From Lachnospiraceae bacterium (GTDB taxonomy: Bacteria; Bacillota; Clostridia; Lachnospirales; Lachnospiraceae), in the NCBI GenBank assembly GCA_017399445.1, contig JAFQCM010000053.1, forward strand, positions 1-35,864: DNA of 35,864 bases. Direction: 5' to 3'. Positions 23,490-31,816 of this stretch are shown piece after piece. A program made the translations under genes and the position numbers. Below the pieces are notes generated by a model. That model saw only the letters and a program-made list of their open reading frames with translations. It ran no database searches and was not told where the DNA came from. Numbering within the stretch: the stretch's first letter is position 1; each line of letters starts with the position of its first letter.

Positions 23490-24185
23490 TTGATAAAAGG
23501 TATTATATTTGACATGGATGGTTTGATGTTGGATACAGAAAAGCTGTTACTGCGTTTCTGGTGTGAGGCGGCAAGAGAATTTGGTTATCCTATGGAGAAA
23601 GAACATGTACTATCTATTCGAAGTCTGGCAGCAAAATATGCTATACCAAAATTAAAAGGATATTTTGGTGAGGATTTTGATTATCCAAAAGTAAGAAGCA
23701 GAAGAATGGAATTAATGAATCAATTTATAGAAGAACAGGGAATTGAGAAGAAAAAAGGCTTAGATGAGTTATTAGCTTTTTTGAAAGAAAATCATTATAA
23801 AATTTCAGTGGCAACAGCAACGGATTTGTCTCGTACCCAGAAGTATTTAAAAAATGTAGGAATAGACTTTTATTTTGATAAAATTATATGTGCTTCTATG
23901 GTGGAAAATGGAAAGCCTGCCCCAGATATTTACTTAAAAGCAGCAGAAGAACTTTCCTTGCCTCCAAAGGAATGTATGGCATTGGAGGATTCTCCTAATG
24001 GAATTCTTTCCGCATACAGAGCCGGATGCCTTCCGGTAATGATTCCAGATTTAGACCAGCCAGGAGAAGAAACGAAAAAGCTGTTATTTGGGAAAAAAGA
24101 TAACCTGGAACAGGTAATTGAAATATTACAAAATGTGAAAGAGGAAGAAATAGTTAGTTATTTTAACTTACATAACGAAGAATAA
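23490..24185 (+). CDS. HAD-family phosphatase (beta-phosphoglucomutase-like)
   Basis: A 231-residue HAD superfamily subclass IA hydrolase. Motif I is FDMDGLMLDTE (Asp8 nucleophile, Asp10 acid/base), with a helical cap at about 15-85, motif II in SVATATDL, the Lys of motif III near GKPAPDIYLKA, and motif IV ALEDSPNGI. The order DMDG then GKPAPDIY and LEDSPNG is that of the PgmB/phosphatase branch. The start is TTG 23490, eight bases after AGAGG; no ATG fits. Its substrate is unclear. The aminotransferase follows 24 bases later, probably on the same transcript. Confidence 0.87.
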   Translation: MIKGIIFDMDGLMLDTEKLLLRFWCEAAREFGYPMEKEHVLSIRSLAAKYAIPKLKGYFGEDFDYPKVRSRRMELMNQFIEEQGIEKKKGLDELLAFLKENHYKISVATATDLSRTQKYLKNVGIDFYFDKIICASMVENGKPAPDIYLKAAEELSLPPKECMALEDSPNGILSAYRAGCLPVMIPDLDQPGEETKKLLFGKKDNLEQVIEILQNVKEEEIVSYFNLHNEE

Positions 24186-24209
24186 AAGAAATAAATTAAA
24201 TGGAGGAAA

Positions 24210-25400
24210 ATGAAAATGATAGCAAAACAGTACCTTGATATGCTAGGGCAGAAGTCTGTAATTCGTGAAATTTTTGCCTATGGTTCGGAGCGTGCCAAAG
24301 AAATAGGATATGAGAATGTCTTTGACTATAGTTTGGGAAATCCATCGGTTCCCACACCAAAGGAATTTTCTGATAAAATCATAGAACTTTTAACAGAAGA
24401 AGATCCGGTTGCCATTCATGGGTATAGTCCAAGTCTGGGAATCCCTTCTGTAAGAGAAGCAGTGGCAGAATCTTTAAATAAAAGATTTGGAATGAATTAT
24501 AAAATGGAGCATATTTTTATGACTAGTGCGGCAGCCAGTGCTATTGCCCATGCATTACGCTGTGTAACCGTAGAAGGAGATGAAGTGGTTACTTTTGCAC
24601 CATATTTTTCTGAATATGTTCCTTATGTTAATAAGACAGGAGCAAAGTTAAAAGTGGTTCCTGCAGATACTGAAAGCTTTCAGATTAATTTTGAAGCACT
24701 GGATGATTTGATGAATGAAAAGGTAATGGCACTGTTAATTAACACACCAAACAATCCATCTGGTAGTGTATATTCTGAAGAAACATTGAAAAAGTTGTCT
24801 GCATATTTGGGCGAAAAGGAGCAGGAGTATTCTCATCCAATTTATATTATTTCCGATGAGCCATACAGAGAAATTGTATTTCATGGAAAGACAGCTCCCT
24901 ATGTAGCAAAGTATTATAAAAATACTTTAACTTGTTACTCATTTAGTAAATCAGTATCTTTACCAGGGGAAAGAATTGGCTATCTGGCAATTGGACCAGA
25001 AGCAGAAGGGGTAGAAGTTCTTGCAGATATGTGTGGACAGATTTCCAGAGGGATAGGACATAACTGTCCGTCATCCTTGATACAGCTAGCATTACCATCT
25101 GTTTTGTACAAGACTTCTGATTTGTCTGTATATGAAAAGAATAAAAATATTTTATATAAAGCATTAACAGATATGGGATTTGAATGCGTAGAACCAGGAG
25201 GAACATTCTACATGTTCCCAAAATCTTTAGAACCGGATGCAAAAGCTTTTTGTGAAAAGGGATTAAAATATGACTTACTTTTAGTGCCGGGAGACGGATT
25301 TGAATGTAAGGGACATTTTAGAATGGCATACTGTATTCCAACAGAGAAGGTTGAGAGATCTTTAGAGGCATTTGAAAAGTTAGTAAAAGAGTATAAATAA
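24210..25400 (+). CDS. PLP-dependent aminotransferase, class I/II
   Basis: A 396-residue fold type I aminotransferase related to aspartate aminotransferases. Visible: the GNPSVPTP and HGYSPSLGIPSVREAV start, the substrate/cofactor loop in NTPNNPSGSVY, the Asp in ISDEPYREIVF, and the PLP-binding Lys247 in YSFSKSVSLPGERIGY. The C-terminal FRMAYCIPTEKVERSL carries the carboxylate-binding Arg. The donor and acceptor are not predictable. TGGAGGAAA precedes the ATG at 24210; a second in-frame ATG lies two codons on. It may serve amino-acid synthesis together with the nearby lysA-type gene. Confidence 0.9.
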   Translation: MKMIAKQYLDMLGQKSVIREIFAYGSERAKEIGYENVFDYSLGNPSVPTPKEFSDKIIELLTEEDPVAIHGYSPSLGIPSVREAVAESLNKRFGMNYKMEHIFMTSAAASAIAHALRCVTVEGDEVVTFAPYFSEYVPYVNKTGAKLKVVPADTESFQINFEALDDLMNEKVMALLINTPNNPSGSVYSEETLKKLSAYLGEKEQEYSHPIYIISDEPYREIVFHGKTAPYVAKYYKNTLTCYSFSKSVSLPGERIGYLAIGPEAEGVEVLADMCGQISRGIGHNCPSSLIQLALPSVLYKTSDLSVYEKNKNILYKALTDMGFECVEPGGTFYMFPKSLEPDAKAFCEKGLKYDLLLVPGDGFECKGHFRMAYCIPTEKVERSLEAFEKLVKEYK

Positions 25401-25427
25401 TAAATATAGAAAAGGAAGAAATAATTG

Positions 25428-25778
25428 ATGCAGAAAGTTTGTGAAGATTTACAGTCAGCAGGGGTAGACTTAGAGATTGTTATAGGAAGATTTATGGGAA
25501 ATGAGGAGATGTACATAAAGTTTTTAAAGCGTTTTATGGAAGATGAAAATTTTCAGAATATGCAGAAGCATTATAAACAGGGAAATGTGGAAGAAGCTTT
25601 TAAGGCATCACATACTTTAAAGGGATTGACAGCAAATCTGGGATTAGATGGAATTATGGTTTCTGTTGCAGTTATTACAGAAAAGTTAAGAGCAGGTATT
25701 GTGGAAGGGATAGATGAACTTATGGAACAGGCAGGAAAAGAATATGAAATGGTAGTTAATATCCTAAAAGCAGTATAA
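25428..25778 (+). CDS. Hpt-domain phosphotransfer protein
   Basis: A 116-residue protein with a single histidine-containing phosphotransfer domain: four-helix pattern with His62 in ASHTLKGLTANLGL, the universal HxLKG motif. Such proteins pass phosphoryl groups between receiver domains. No hybrid kinase is adjacent; the nearest two-component pair (11-13 kb) is of a type that does not use Hpt. ATG 25428 is preferred over the preceding TTG; AAGGAAG is about 10 bases upstream. Confidence 0.85.
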   Translation: MQKVCEDLQSAGVDLEIVIGRFMGNEEMYIKFLKRFMEDENFQNMQKHYKQGNVEEAFKASHTLKGLTANLGLDGIMVSVAVITEKLRAGIVEGIDELMEQAGKEYEMVVNILKAV

Positions 25779-25833
25779 TTTTGGTGATATGCAAGAACTG
25801 TTGCAGAACTTAATCAAGTTGTAAAAAAAAATC

Positions 25834-25862
25834 TTGCGTAATGACACAAGTAAGTATATAAT
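25834..25862 (+). promoter_or_regulatory. Promoter of the serS T-box leader
   Basis: TTGCGT (25834-25839), an exact 17-base spacer and TATAAT (25857-25862). Transcription would start near 25870, just before the T-box stem I. Confidence 0.8.
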
Positions 25863-25889
25863 AACGAAAGACAGAAAGAATAAGAACAG

Positions 25890-26126
25890 ATACATTGATG
25901 AAAGCTACGGTTTTAAGAATCTTTCAGAGAGTCTGCGGCTGGTGAAAGCAGATAGAGGATGAAGCCTTTCCACTTTCGGAGTATTCGGTGAAAACCGGAG
26001 GCTGGTACCCTTTAGCGTACCATAAGAGTGGTCATATATAAGTATGGCAATTTGGGTGGCAACACGGAAATTTTTCGTCCCATGTAACGGTAGGAGTATG
26101 TCTATCGGTACCTGGGACGTTTTTTT
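25890..26126 (+). promoter_or_regulatory. T-box leader of serS, specifier UCC (Ser)
   Basis: A complete T-box riboswitch that reads the charging state of tRNA-Ser. Stem I base: GAAAG (25900-25904) pairs with CTTTC (25973-25977). Inside are AGAGAG (25926-25931) and the distal-loop motif GGTGAAA (25941-25947). The base triplet just 5' of the closing strand is TCC (25969-25971), a Ser codon. A stem III-like hairpin lies at 26004-26021. The T-box sequence GGGTGGCAACACGG (26054-26067) has TGGC, which can pair with the NCCA end of a tRNA with G at the discriminator position, as tRNA-Ser has. Uncharged tRNA would let the gene be read through. Confidence 0.9.
26076..26126 (+). terminator. T-box terminator
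   Basis: Bases 26076-26093 pair with 26102-26119 (16 of 18), followed by seven T (26120-26126). It competes with the antiterminator formed around the T-box sequence at 26054-26067. Confidence 0.92.
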
Positions 26127-26153
26127 ATATTTATCATTCACAAGGAGGAAATC

Positions 26154-27431
26154 ATGTTAGATTTAAAATTTGTAAGGGAAAATCCAGAGGTTGTAAAACA
26201 GAACATTAAAAATAAGTTTCAGGACCATAAGTTACCATTGGTTGATGAAGTAATTGAATTAGATGAAAAAAGCCGTAAAGCACAGCAGGAAGCAGATGCT
26301 TTAAGAGCAAACCGTAAGAAAATTTCCAAAGAAATTGGTGCTTTAATGGGCCAGGGAAAGAAAGAAGAAGCGGAAGCCTTAAAGGAACAGGTAAATAAAG
26401 ATGCTGACCGTCTTGCAGAATTAGAAGCTCAGGAAAGTGAATTACAGGAAAAAGTAAAGAAAATTATGATGGTAATTCCAAACATCATTGATCCAAGTGT
26501 TCCAATCGGTAAAGATGACAGTGAGAATGTGGAAATCCAGAAATATGGTGAACCAGTAGTTCCTGATTTTGAAGTTCCATACCATGCAGAAATTATGGAA
26601 AAATTCAATGGACTTGATTTAGACAGTGCAAGAAAAGTGGCTGGAAACGGATTCTATTATTTAATGGGAGATATTGCCAGATTACATTCTGCAATTATTT
26701 CCTACGCAAGAGATTTTATGATTAACAAAGGATTTACTTATTGTGTACCTCCATTTATGATTCGCAGCGATGTGGTAACAGGAGTTATGAGTTTTGATGA
26801 AATGGATGCCATGATGTACAAAATTGAAGGAGAAGATTTGTACTTAATCGGAACCAGTGAACATTCTATGATTGGTAAATATATTGATACCATTTTAAAA
26901 GAAGAAACACTTCCACATACACTTACCAGCTATTCTCCATGTTTCCGTAAAGAAAAAGGAGCACATGGTATTGAAGAACGTGGTGTATACAGAATTCACC
27001 AGTTTGAAAAGCAGGAAATGATCGTAGTATGTAAGCCGGAAGAAAGTAAAATGTGGTTTGACAAGTTATGGCAGAACACAGTAGATTTATTCCGTTCTTT
27101 AGATATCCCAGTAAGAACATTAGAATGTTGTTCTGGAGATTTGGCGGACTTGAAAGTGAAGTCAATTGATGTAGAAGCATGGTCACCAAGACAGAAGAAA
27201 TACTTTGAAGTAGGAAGCTGTTCTAACTTAGGTGATGCACAGGCAAGAAGACTAAAAATCCGTGTAGTTGGTGAAAATGGAAAATATTTTGCGCATACAT
27301 TAAATAATACCGTAGTTGCACCACCTCGTATGTTGATTGCATTCCTTGAAAACAACTTAAGAGAAGATGGAACTGTTGCAATTCCAAAAGCATTACAGCC
27401 ATACATGGGCGGAATGACAGAAATTAAATAA
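26154..27431 (+). CDS. serS: Seryl-tRNA synthetase
   Basis: A 425-residue class II synthetase that charges tRNA-Ser. The N-terminal tRNA-binding coiled coil occupies about 30-110 (Lys/Glu-rich heptads); motif 2 is FRKEKGAHGIEERGVYRIHQF, with the Ser/ATP-binding Glu and Arg. Motif 3 reads NNTVVAPPRMLIAFLENN, with the invariant Arg but not the GLAVGRT form usual in bacteria; the preceding strand reads GSCSNLGDAQARRL. This is a divergent form of SerRS seen in some Clostridia. The T-box leader in front gives independent support, as its specifier codes serine. Confidence 0.96.
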   Translation: MLDLKFVRENPEVVKQNIKNKFQDHKLPLVDEVIELDEKSRKAQQEADALRANRKKISKEIGALMGQGKKEEAEALKEQVNKDADRLAELEAQESELQEKVKKIMMVIPNIIDPSVPIGKDDSENVEIQKYGEPVVPDFEVPYHAEIMEKFNGLDLDSARKVAGNGFYYLMGDIARLHSAIISYARDFMINKGFTYCVPPFMIRSDVVTGVMSFDEMDAMMYKIEGEDLYLIGTSEHSMIGKYIDTILKEETLPHTLTSYSPCFRKEKGAHGIEERGVYRIHQFEKQEMIVVCKPEESKMWFDKLWQNTVDLFRSLDIPVRTLECCSGDLADLKVKSIDVEAWSPRQKKYFEVGSCSNLGDAQARRLKIRVVGENGKYFAHTLNNTVVAPPRMLIAFLENNLREDGTVAIPKALQPYMGGMTEIK

Positions 27432-27461
27432 GAAAGACAAAAATCGGAAGGAGCAGAATAA

Positions 27462-28721
27462 ATGGAAAAGAAACCTTTTGTAACATTAGAACAGGTACAG
27501 GAAATTACAAAGACATATCCAACTCCATTTCATATTTATGATGAAAAAGGAATCAGAGAAAATGCAAGAAAATTGAAACAGGCATTTTCATGGAACAAAG
27601 GCTTTAAAGAATATTTTGCTGTAAAGGCAACTCCAAATCCATATCTTATGAATATTTTAAAAGAAGAAGGAATCGGAGCAGACTGTTCTTCTTTGCCTGA
27701 ATTGTATTTAAGTGAAAAGATTGGATTGCAGGGACATGAAATCATGTTTTCTTCCAACGTAACTCCAAGAGAAGATTTCGAATATGCAGCAAAATTAGGA
27801 GCAATTATCAATTTTGATGATTTAACACATGTGGATTTCTTTGAAGGAATTGCAGAGTTTCCGGAAACTATGTGTTGCCGTTATAATCCAGGTGGAGATT
27901 TTGTATTACAGAATCAGATTATGGATACACCACAGGATGCAAAATATGGTATGACAAAGGAACAGATGAAAGAAGCATACCGTAAAATGAAAGCTAAGGG
28001 AGTAAAACATTTTGGTATTCATGCATTTCTTGCCAGCAATACAGTAACAAATGAATATTATCCAAAGCTTGCTAAGATTCTTTTTGAACTTGCAAAAGAA
28101 TTACATGAAGAATTAGATGTGCATATTGCATTTGTAAACCTTTCCGGTGGTGTGGGAATCCCTTACAGACCAGACCAGGAGCCAAATGATATTTTAGCTA
28201 TTGGTGAAGGTGTAAGAAAAGCATATGAAGAAGTGCTTGTTCCGGCAGGAATGGGAGATGTTGCAATCTTTACAGAACTTGGGAGATTTATGATGGGACC
28301 TTACGGAGAACTGGTAGCAAAAGTCCTTCATGAAAAACACATTCATAAAGAATATATTGGATTAGATGCTTGTGCAGCCAATCTGATGCGTCCTGCAATG
28401 TATGGTGCTTATCATCACATTACAGTTCTTGGAAAAGAAAACGAACCATGTGACCATGTATATGATGTAACTGGTGGACTTTGTGAAAATAATGACAAAT
28501 TTGCCATTGACAGAGCACTTCCAAAAATCGATATTGGAGATTATGTAGTATTACATGATACCGGTGCTCATGGATTTGCAATGGGATATAACTATAATGC
28601 AAAACTTCGTTCTGCAGAACTTTTATTAAAGGAAAATGGAGAAGTACAGTTAATCCGTCGTGCAGAAACAATGGAAGATTATTTTGCAACATTGGATTTG
28701 GATAAGTTTCCACTGAATTAG
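27462..28721 (+). CDS. lysA: Diaminopimelate decarboxylase-type enzyme
   Basis: A 419-residue fold type III PLP decarboxylase, 30 bases after serS and without an intervening terminator, so probably on the same T-box-controlled transcript. The cofactor Lys55 is in YFAVKATPNP; other landmarks are IGADCSSLPELYLS, HFGIHAFLASN, NLSGGVGIPY, TELGRFMMGP (where most have EPGR), DACAANLMRPAMYGAYH and GGLCENNDKFAIDRALP (the active-site Cys is in LCENND, usually CESGD). The final step of lysine synthesis is likely, though the altered EPGR and CESGD motifs leave room for a related amino acid substrate. Confidence 0.85.
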   Translation: MEKKPFVTLEQVQEITKTYPTPFHIYDEKGIRENARKLKQAFSWNKGFKEYFAVKATPNPYLMNILKEEGIGADCSSLPELYLSEKIGLQGHEIMFSSNVTPREDFEYAAKLGAIINFDDLTHVDFFEGIAEFPETMCCRYNPGGDFVLQNQIMDTPQDAKYGMTKEQMKEAYRKMKAKGVKHFGIHAFLASNTVTNEYYPKLAKILFELAKELHEELDVHIAFVNLSGGVGIPYRPDQEPNDILAIGEGVRKAYEEVLVPAGMGDVAIFTELGRFMMGPYGELVAKVLHEKHIHKEYIGLDACAANLMRPAMYGAYHHITVLGKENEPCDHVYDVTGGLCENNDKFAIDRALPKIDIGDYVVLHDTGAHGFAMGYNYNAKLRSAELLLKENGEVQLIRRAETMEDYFATLDLDKFPLN

Positions 28722-28742
28722 TTTTAAGATTTTTATAAAATA

Positions 28743-28776
28743 TAAGAGCCTGTCGTAAAATTACGGCGGGCTCTTA
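28743..28776 (+). other. Long stem after lysA
   Basis: Bases 28743-28758 pair with 28761-28776 (16 pairs including two wobbles) around AA. No T run follows, so it is a weak intrinsic terminator, but its place 21 bases after the lysA stop suggests a transcript end or RNA-stabilising stem. Confidence 0.6.
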
Positions 28777-28788
28777 CTACATGAATGA

Positions 28789-28881
28789 TCATTTGAGATT
28801 GTGCTCTTTTCTAACTTGGTCAATTAAACGCTGGCTACATTCTGCTAAAGTACAAATTTCTTCCTCAGATAGAGGGTTCAC
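28789..28881 (-). pseudogene. Possible leftward gene remnant
   Basis: On the - strand, bases 28881 to 28789 read 30 residues beginning at GTG, with a helical SEEEICTLAECSQRLIDQVR stretch, then stop. There is a stop codon directly 5' of the GTG in this frame, and the bases before it give an unrelated short frame (MEILILG). It looks like the end of a decayed gene; similarity to Spo0E-like or MarR-type tails is too weak to call. It lies in the 371-base gap between lysA and nrdD. Confidence 0.3.
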
Positions 28882-28919
28882 CTAAAATTAAAATTTCCAT
28901 TAAATTAAGTATTTATATA

Positions 28920-28948
28920 TTCAACACGCACTAAATTTCTGATATAAT
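28920..28948 (+). promoter_or_regulatory. Promoter of the nrdD operon
   Basis: TTCAAC (28920-28925), an exact 17-base spacer and TATAAT (28943-28948). It gives a leader of about 135 bases before nrdD. Confidence 0.65.
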
Positions 28949-28975
28949 AAACAAGATTGTACAAAAAAGAGAAAT

Positions 28976-29071
28976 ATGAAAAAGCGTATTGTGTATCCTT
29001 GGACTTTAGTATATACTCATATATACAACACAAGATGTTGGATGGAAAATGGGAAAAATTACAATATATAG
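28976..29071 (+). CDS. Possible 31-residue ORF in the nrdD leader
   Basis: From ATG 28976 to TAG 29069-29071, a 31-residue frame with a basic start (MKKR) and several Tyr, Trp and Cys. It lies wholly in the leader between the promoter and nrdD. AAAAGAGAAAT is a poor ribosome binding site. It could be a leader peptide or simply chance; no known family. Confidence 0.2.
   Translation: MKKRIVYPWTLVYTHIYNTRCWMENGKNYNI
29026..29040 (+). promoter_or_regulatory. Candidate regulatory palindrome before nrdD
   Basis: CAACACAAGATGTTG (29026-29040) is a 5+5 palindrome in the nrdD leader. Ribonucleotide reductase operons are commonly controlled by NrdR, whose boxes are 16-base AT-rich palindromes in pairs. 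The site ACAATATATAG (29061-29071) could be a second box. Neither matches well enough for a firm call. Confidence 0.3.
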
Positions 29072-29092
29072 AAAAACGAAAGGGTGTAGCGT

Positions 29093-31225
29093 ATGTTTGT
29101 TGTAAAAAAAGATGGAACAAAAGAGGAATTTGATGTACAAAAAATTATACGTGCAGTAAATAAATCAGCCGCAAGAATTATGTATGAATTTACAGGGGAT
29201 GAAGTACAGTTTATCTGTGACTTTGCATTAGAACGGGCAGATAAACTGGGTAAGAGCGAAATTACCATTAGTGAAATGCATAATATTGTAGAAGGAGCTT
29301 TGGAAAAAGTAAATCCAAGTGTGGCAAAAAGTTATCGTGATTATCGAAATTATAAACATGATTTCATTCACATGATGGATGATGTGTATACAAAGAGCCA
29401 GTCCATCCGTTATATTGGGGATAAAAGTAATGCCAACACTGACAGTGCATTAGTAGCTACCAAAAGAAGTCTTATTTTTAATGAATTAAATAAGGAATTA
29501 TACCGTAAGTTTTTTATGAACCGAAATGAATTACAGGCATGTAAAGATGGGTATATTTATATTCATGACCAGTCTGCCAGATTAGATACCATGAACTGCT
29601 GTCTTTTTGACGTGGCATCTGTATTAAAAGACGGTTTTGAAATGGGAAATGTATGGTATAATGAGCCAAAATCCTTAGACACTGCCTTTGATGTGATGGG
29701 GGATATTATATTAAGTACAGCAGCTCAGCAGTATGGGGGTTTCACTGTACCGGAAGCAGATAAAATTCTGGCACCATATGCAGAAAAAAGTTATGAAAGA
29801 TATAAACAAGAATTTTTAGAATATGGGGAAGCCTCCTGGGAAGGATATGCAGAAAAAGCAGAAGATTATGCATACAATAAGGTAAAAAGAGATTTCGAAC
29901 AGGGATGGCAAGGAATTGAATATAAATTAAATACGGTAGGTTCTTCCAGAGGAGATTATCCTTTTGTAACAGTGACCATTGGTTTGGGAACCGGAAGATT
30001 TGAAAAACTGGCATCCATGTCTCTGTTAAATGTACATAAGGAAGGTCAGGGAAAACCGGGAAATAAGAAACCGGTATTGTTCCCTAAAATTGTGTTCTTG
30101 TATGATGAGACAATTCATGGTGAAGGAGGTATTGCAGAAGATGTATTTGAAGCAGGAGTAGAATGTTCCGCAAAAACCATGTACCCTGACTGGCTTTCTT
30201 TAAGTGGCGAAGGATATATTGCCAGAATGTATAAAAAATATGGAAAAGTAATCAGTCCTATGGGATGTCGTGCTTTTTTGAGTCCATGGTACGAAAGAGG
30301 CGGCATGCATCCAGCAGATGAAAATGACACACCAGTGTTTACAGGAAGATTTAACATTGGAGCGGTAAGTCTTCATCTTCCCATGATTTTGGCGAAATCC
30401 CGTTCAGAAAGCAGAGATTTCTATGAAGTATTAGATTATTATCTGGAAATGATTCGAAGCCTTCACATCCGTACTTATGACTATTTAGGTGAAATGAAAG
30501 CTTCCACAAATCCATTAGGATACTGTGAAGGTGGATTTTATGGCGGACACTTACAACCGGGAGAAAAGATCAAGAAGATTTTAAAACCAATGACTGCATC
30601 TTTTGGTATTACTGCATTGAATGAGTTACAAGAACTTTATAATGGAAAATCCATTGCAGAAGATGGAGCTTTTGCATTAGAAGTATTAGAATATATTAAT
30701 CGTAAGGTAGAACAGTATAAAGAAGAAGATGGAAACCTTTATGCAATTTATGGAACACCAGCAGAGAGTCTTTGTGGACTTCAAGTGGAGCAGTTCCGTA
30801 AAAAGTTTGGAATTGTGGAAAACGTTTCTGACAGACCATATGTAAGCAATAGTTTTCATTGCCATGTGACAGAAGATTTAACACCAATCCAAAAACAGGA
30901 TTTGGAGGGACGTTTCTGGGAATTATGTAACGGAGGAAAAATCCAGTATGTAAGATATCCGATTTCTTACAATACAGAAGCAATCCGAAGCTTAATCCGT
31001 CGTGCTATGGCATTGGGATATTATGAAGGAGTAAATCTTTCTCTGGCGTATTGTGACGACTGTGGACACCAGGAACTAGAAATGGATGTCTGTCCAAAAT
31101 GCGGTTCTAAGAATCTTACAAAAATTGACCGTATGAACGGATATTTATCTTATAGTCGTGTTCATGGAGATACCAGATTAAATGACGCAAAAATGGCAGA
31201 GATTGCAGAACGTAAGTCTATGTAA
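29093..31225 (+). CDS. nrdD: Anaerobic (class III) ribonucleoside-triphosphate reductase
   Basis: A 710-residue glycyl-radical enzyme that makes deoxyribonucleotides without oxygen. The N-terminal ATP-cone occupies about 1-95 (VVKKDGTKEEFDVQKI ...), giving allosteric control by ATP/dATP. The C-terminal zinc site is CDDCGHQE ... VCPKCGSKN; the radical Gly is about residue 683 in RMNGYLSYSR. The last ~20 residues after the Gly loop are longer and more charged than in E. coli. The activating enzyme NrdG, usually next door, is not found in the downstream three genes, so it must be encoded elsewhere. Confidence 0.96.
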   Translation: MFVVKKDGTKEEFDVQKIIRAVNKSAARIMYEFTGDEVQFICDFALERADKLGKSEITISEMHNIVEGALEKVNPSVAKSYRDYRNYKHDFIHMMDDVYTKSQSIRYIGDKSNANTDSALVATKRSLIFNELNKELYRKFFMNRNELQACKDGYIYIHDQSARLDTMNCCLFDVASVLKDGFEMGNVWYNEPKSLDTAFDVMGDIILSTAAQQYGGFTVPEADKILAPYAEKSYERYKQEFLEYGEASWEGYAEKAEDYAYNKVKRDFEQGWQGIEYKLNTVGSSRGDYPFVTVTIGLGTGRFEKLASMSLLNVHKEGQGKPGNKKPVLFPKIVFLYDETIHGEGGIAEDVFEAGVECSAKTMYPDWLSLSGEGYIARMYKKYGKVISPMGCRAFLSPWYERGGMHPADENDTPVFTGRFNIGAVSLHLPMILAKSRSESRDFYEVLDYYLEMIRSLHIRTYDYLGEMKASTNPLGYCEGGFYGGHLQPGEKIKKILKPMTASFGITALNELQELYNGKSIAEDGAFALEVLEYINRKVEQYKEEDGNLYAIYGTPAESLCGLQVEQFRKKFGIVENVSDRPYVSNSFHCHVTEDLTPIQKQDLEGRFWELCNGGKIQYVRYPISYNTEAIRSLIRRAMALGYYEGVNLSLAYCDDCGHQELEMDVCPKCGSKNLTKIDRMNGYLSYSRVHGDTRLNDAKMAEIAERKSM

Positions 31226-31246
31226 TAGTGAAGGGAGTAAAGGAAA

Positions 31247-31816
31247 ATGAAGTACGTCTGTAAATTCTTCAAAGTCATGTTGAGGGGAGTGTTAAAACCA
31301 TTGTCCTTTGTTCCCGCCTTGTGTATGATGTATGTCATTTTTCAATTTTCGGCAGCTACAGGAGTGGAATCTTCGGGAACCAGCAGTAAAATATGTGTGA
31401 AAATTGTAGACGTAGCAGATGAAACACTGGATTTAGGACTTTCTTATGACCAGAAAGTGTTATATGCACAAAAAATAGAGCATCCTATTCGGAAACTGGC
31501 TCACTTTAGTGAGTATGCTTTACTGGCAGCCACAGTAGCACTGCCCCTTTATGTTTATGGCATGAGGGGGATTGCGCTTGTATTGGTGGCAGGTGCTATT
31601 TGTGTGGGTTTTGCTTGTACAGATGAATATCATCAATCTTTTGTGTCAGGAAGAAGCCCTTCTAAAAATGATGTTATCATTGACAGTGCAGGAGCATTCT
31701 GTGGAATTATTTTAACAAGAATTATGGGATTTATTGGAAGAAAAACTATATTTCGCCCATTAAGTAATGAAAAGATGCGAAGACAGAAAAAAGAAGAGAA
31801 TTGTAGGGGAGTATAA
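31247..31816 (+). CDS. VanZ-family membrane protein
   Basis: A 189-residue membrane protein. The VanZ pattern is visible: KLAHFSEYALLA near residue 85, then a central hydrophobic stretch and ACTDEYHQSFVSGRSPSKNDVIIDSAGA near 125-150, followed by a last helix. VanZ proteins affect resistance to teicoplanin or lipid-linked functions in enterococci; most chromosomal members are unstudied. A first helix (about 18-35) and a 30-residue outer loop precede the domain. It begins 21 bases after nrdD and its stop overlaps the start of the AI-2E gene (TAATG). Confidence 0.88.
   Translation: MKYVCKFFKVMLRGVLKPLSFVPALCMMYVIFQFSAATGVESSGTSSKICVKIVDVADETLDLGLSYDQKVLYAQKIEHPIRKLAHFSEYALLAATVALPLYVYGMRGIALVLVAGAICVGFACTDEYHQSFVSGRSPSKNDVIIDSAGAFCGIILTRIMGFIGRKTIFRPLSNEKMRRQKKEENCRGV

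Noticed and set aside
26014..26016. AGC as the T-box specifier of serS
   Set aside because: AGC is also a Ser codon, but it lies in the loop of the stem III-like hairpin (26004-26021). The UCC at 25969-25971 is placed correctly beside the strand that closes stem I.
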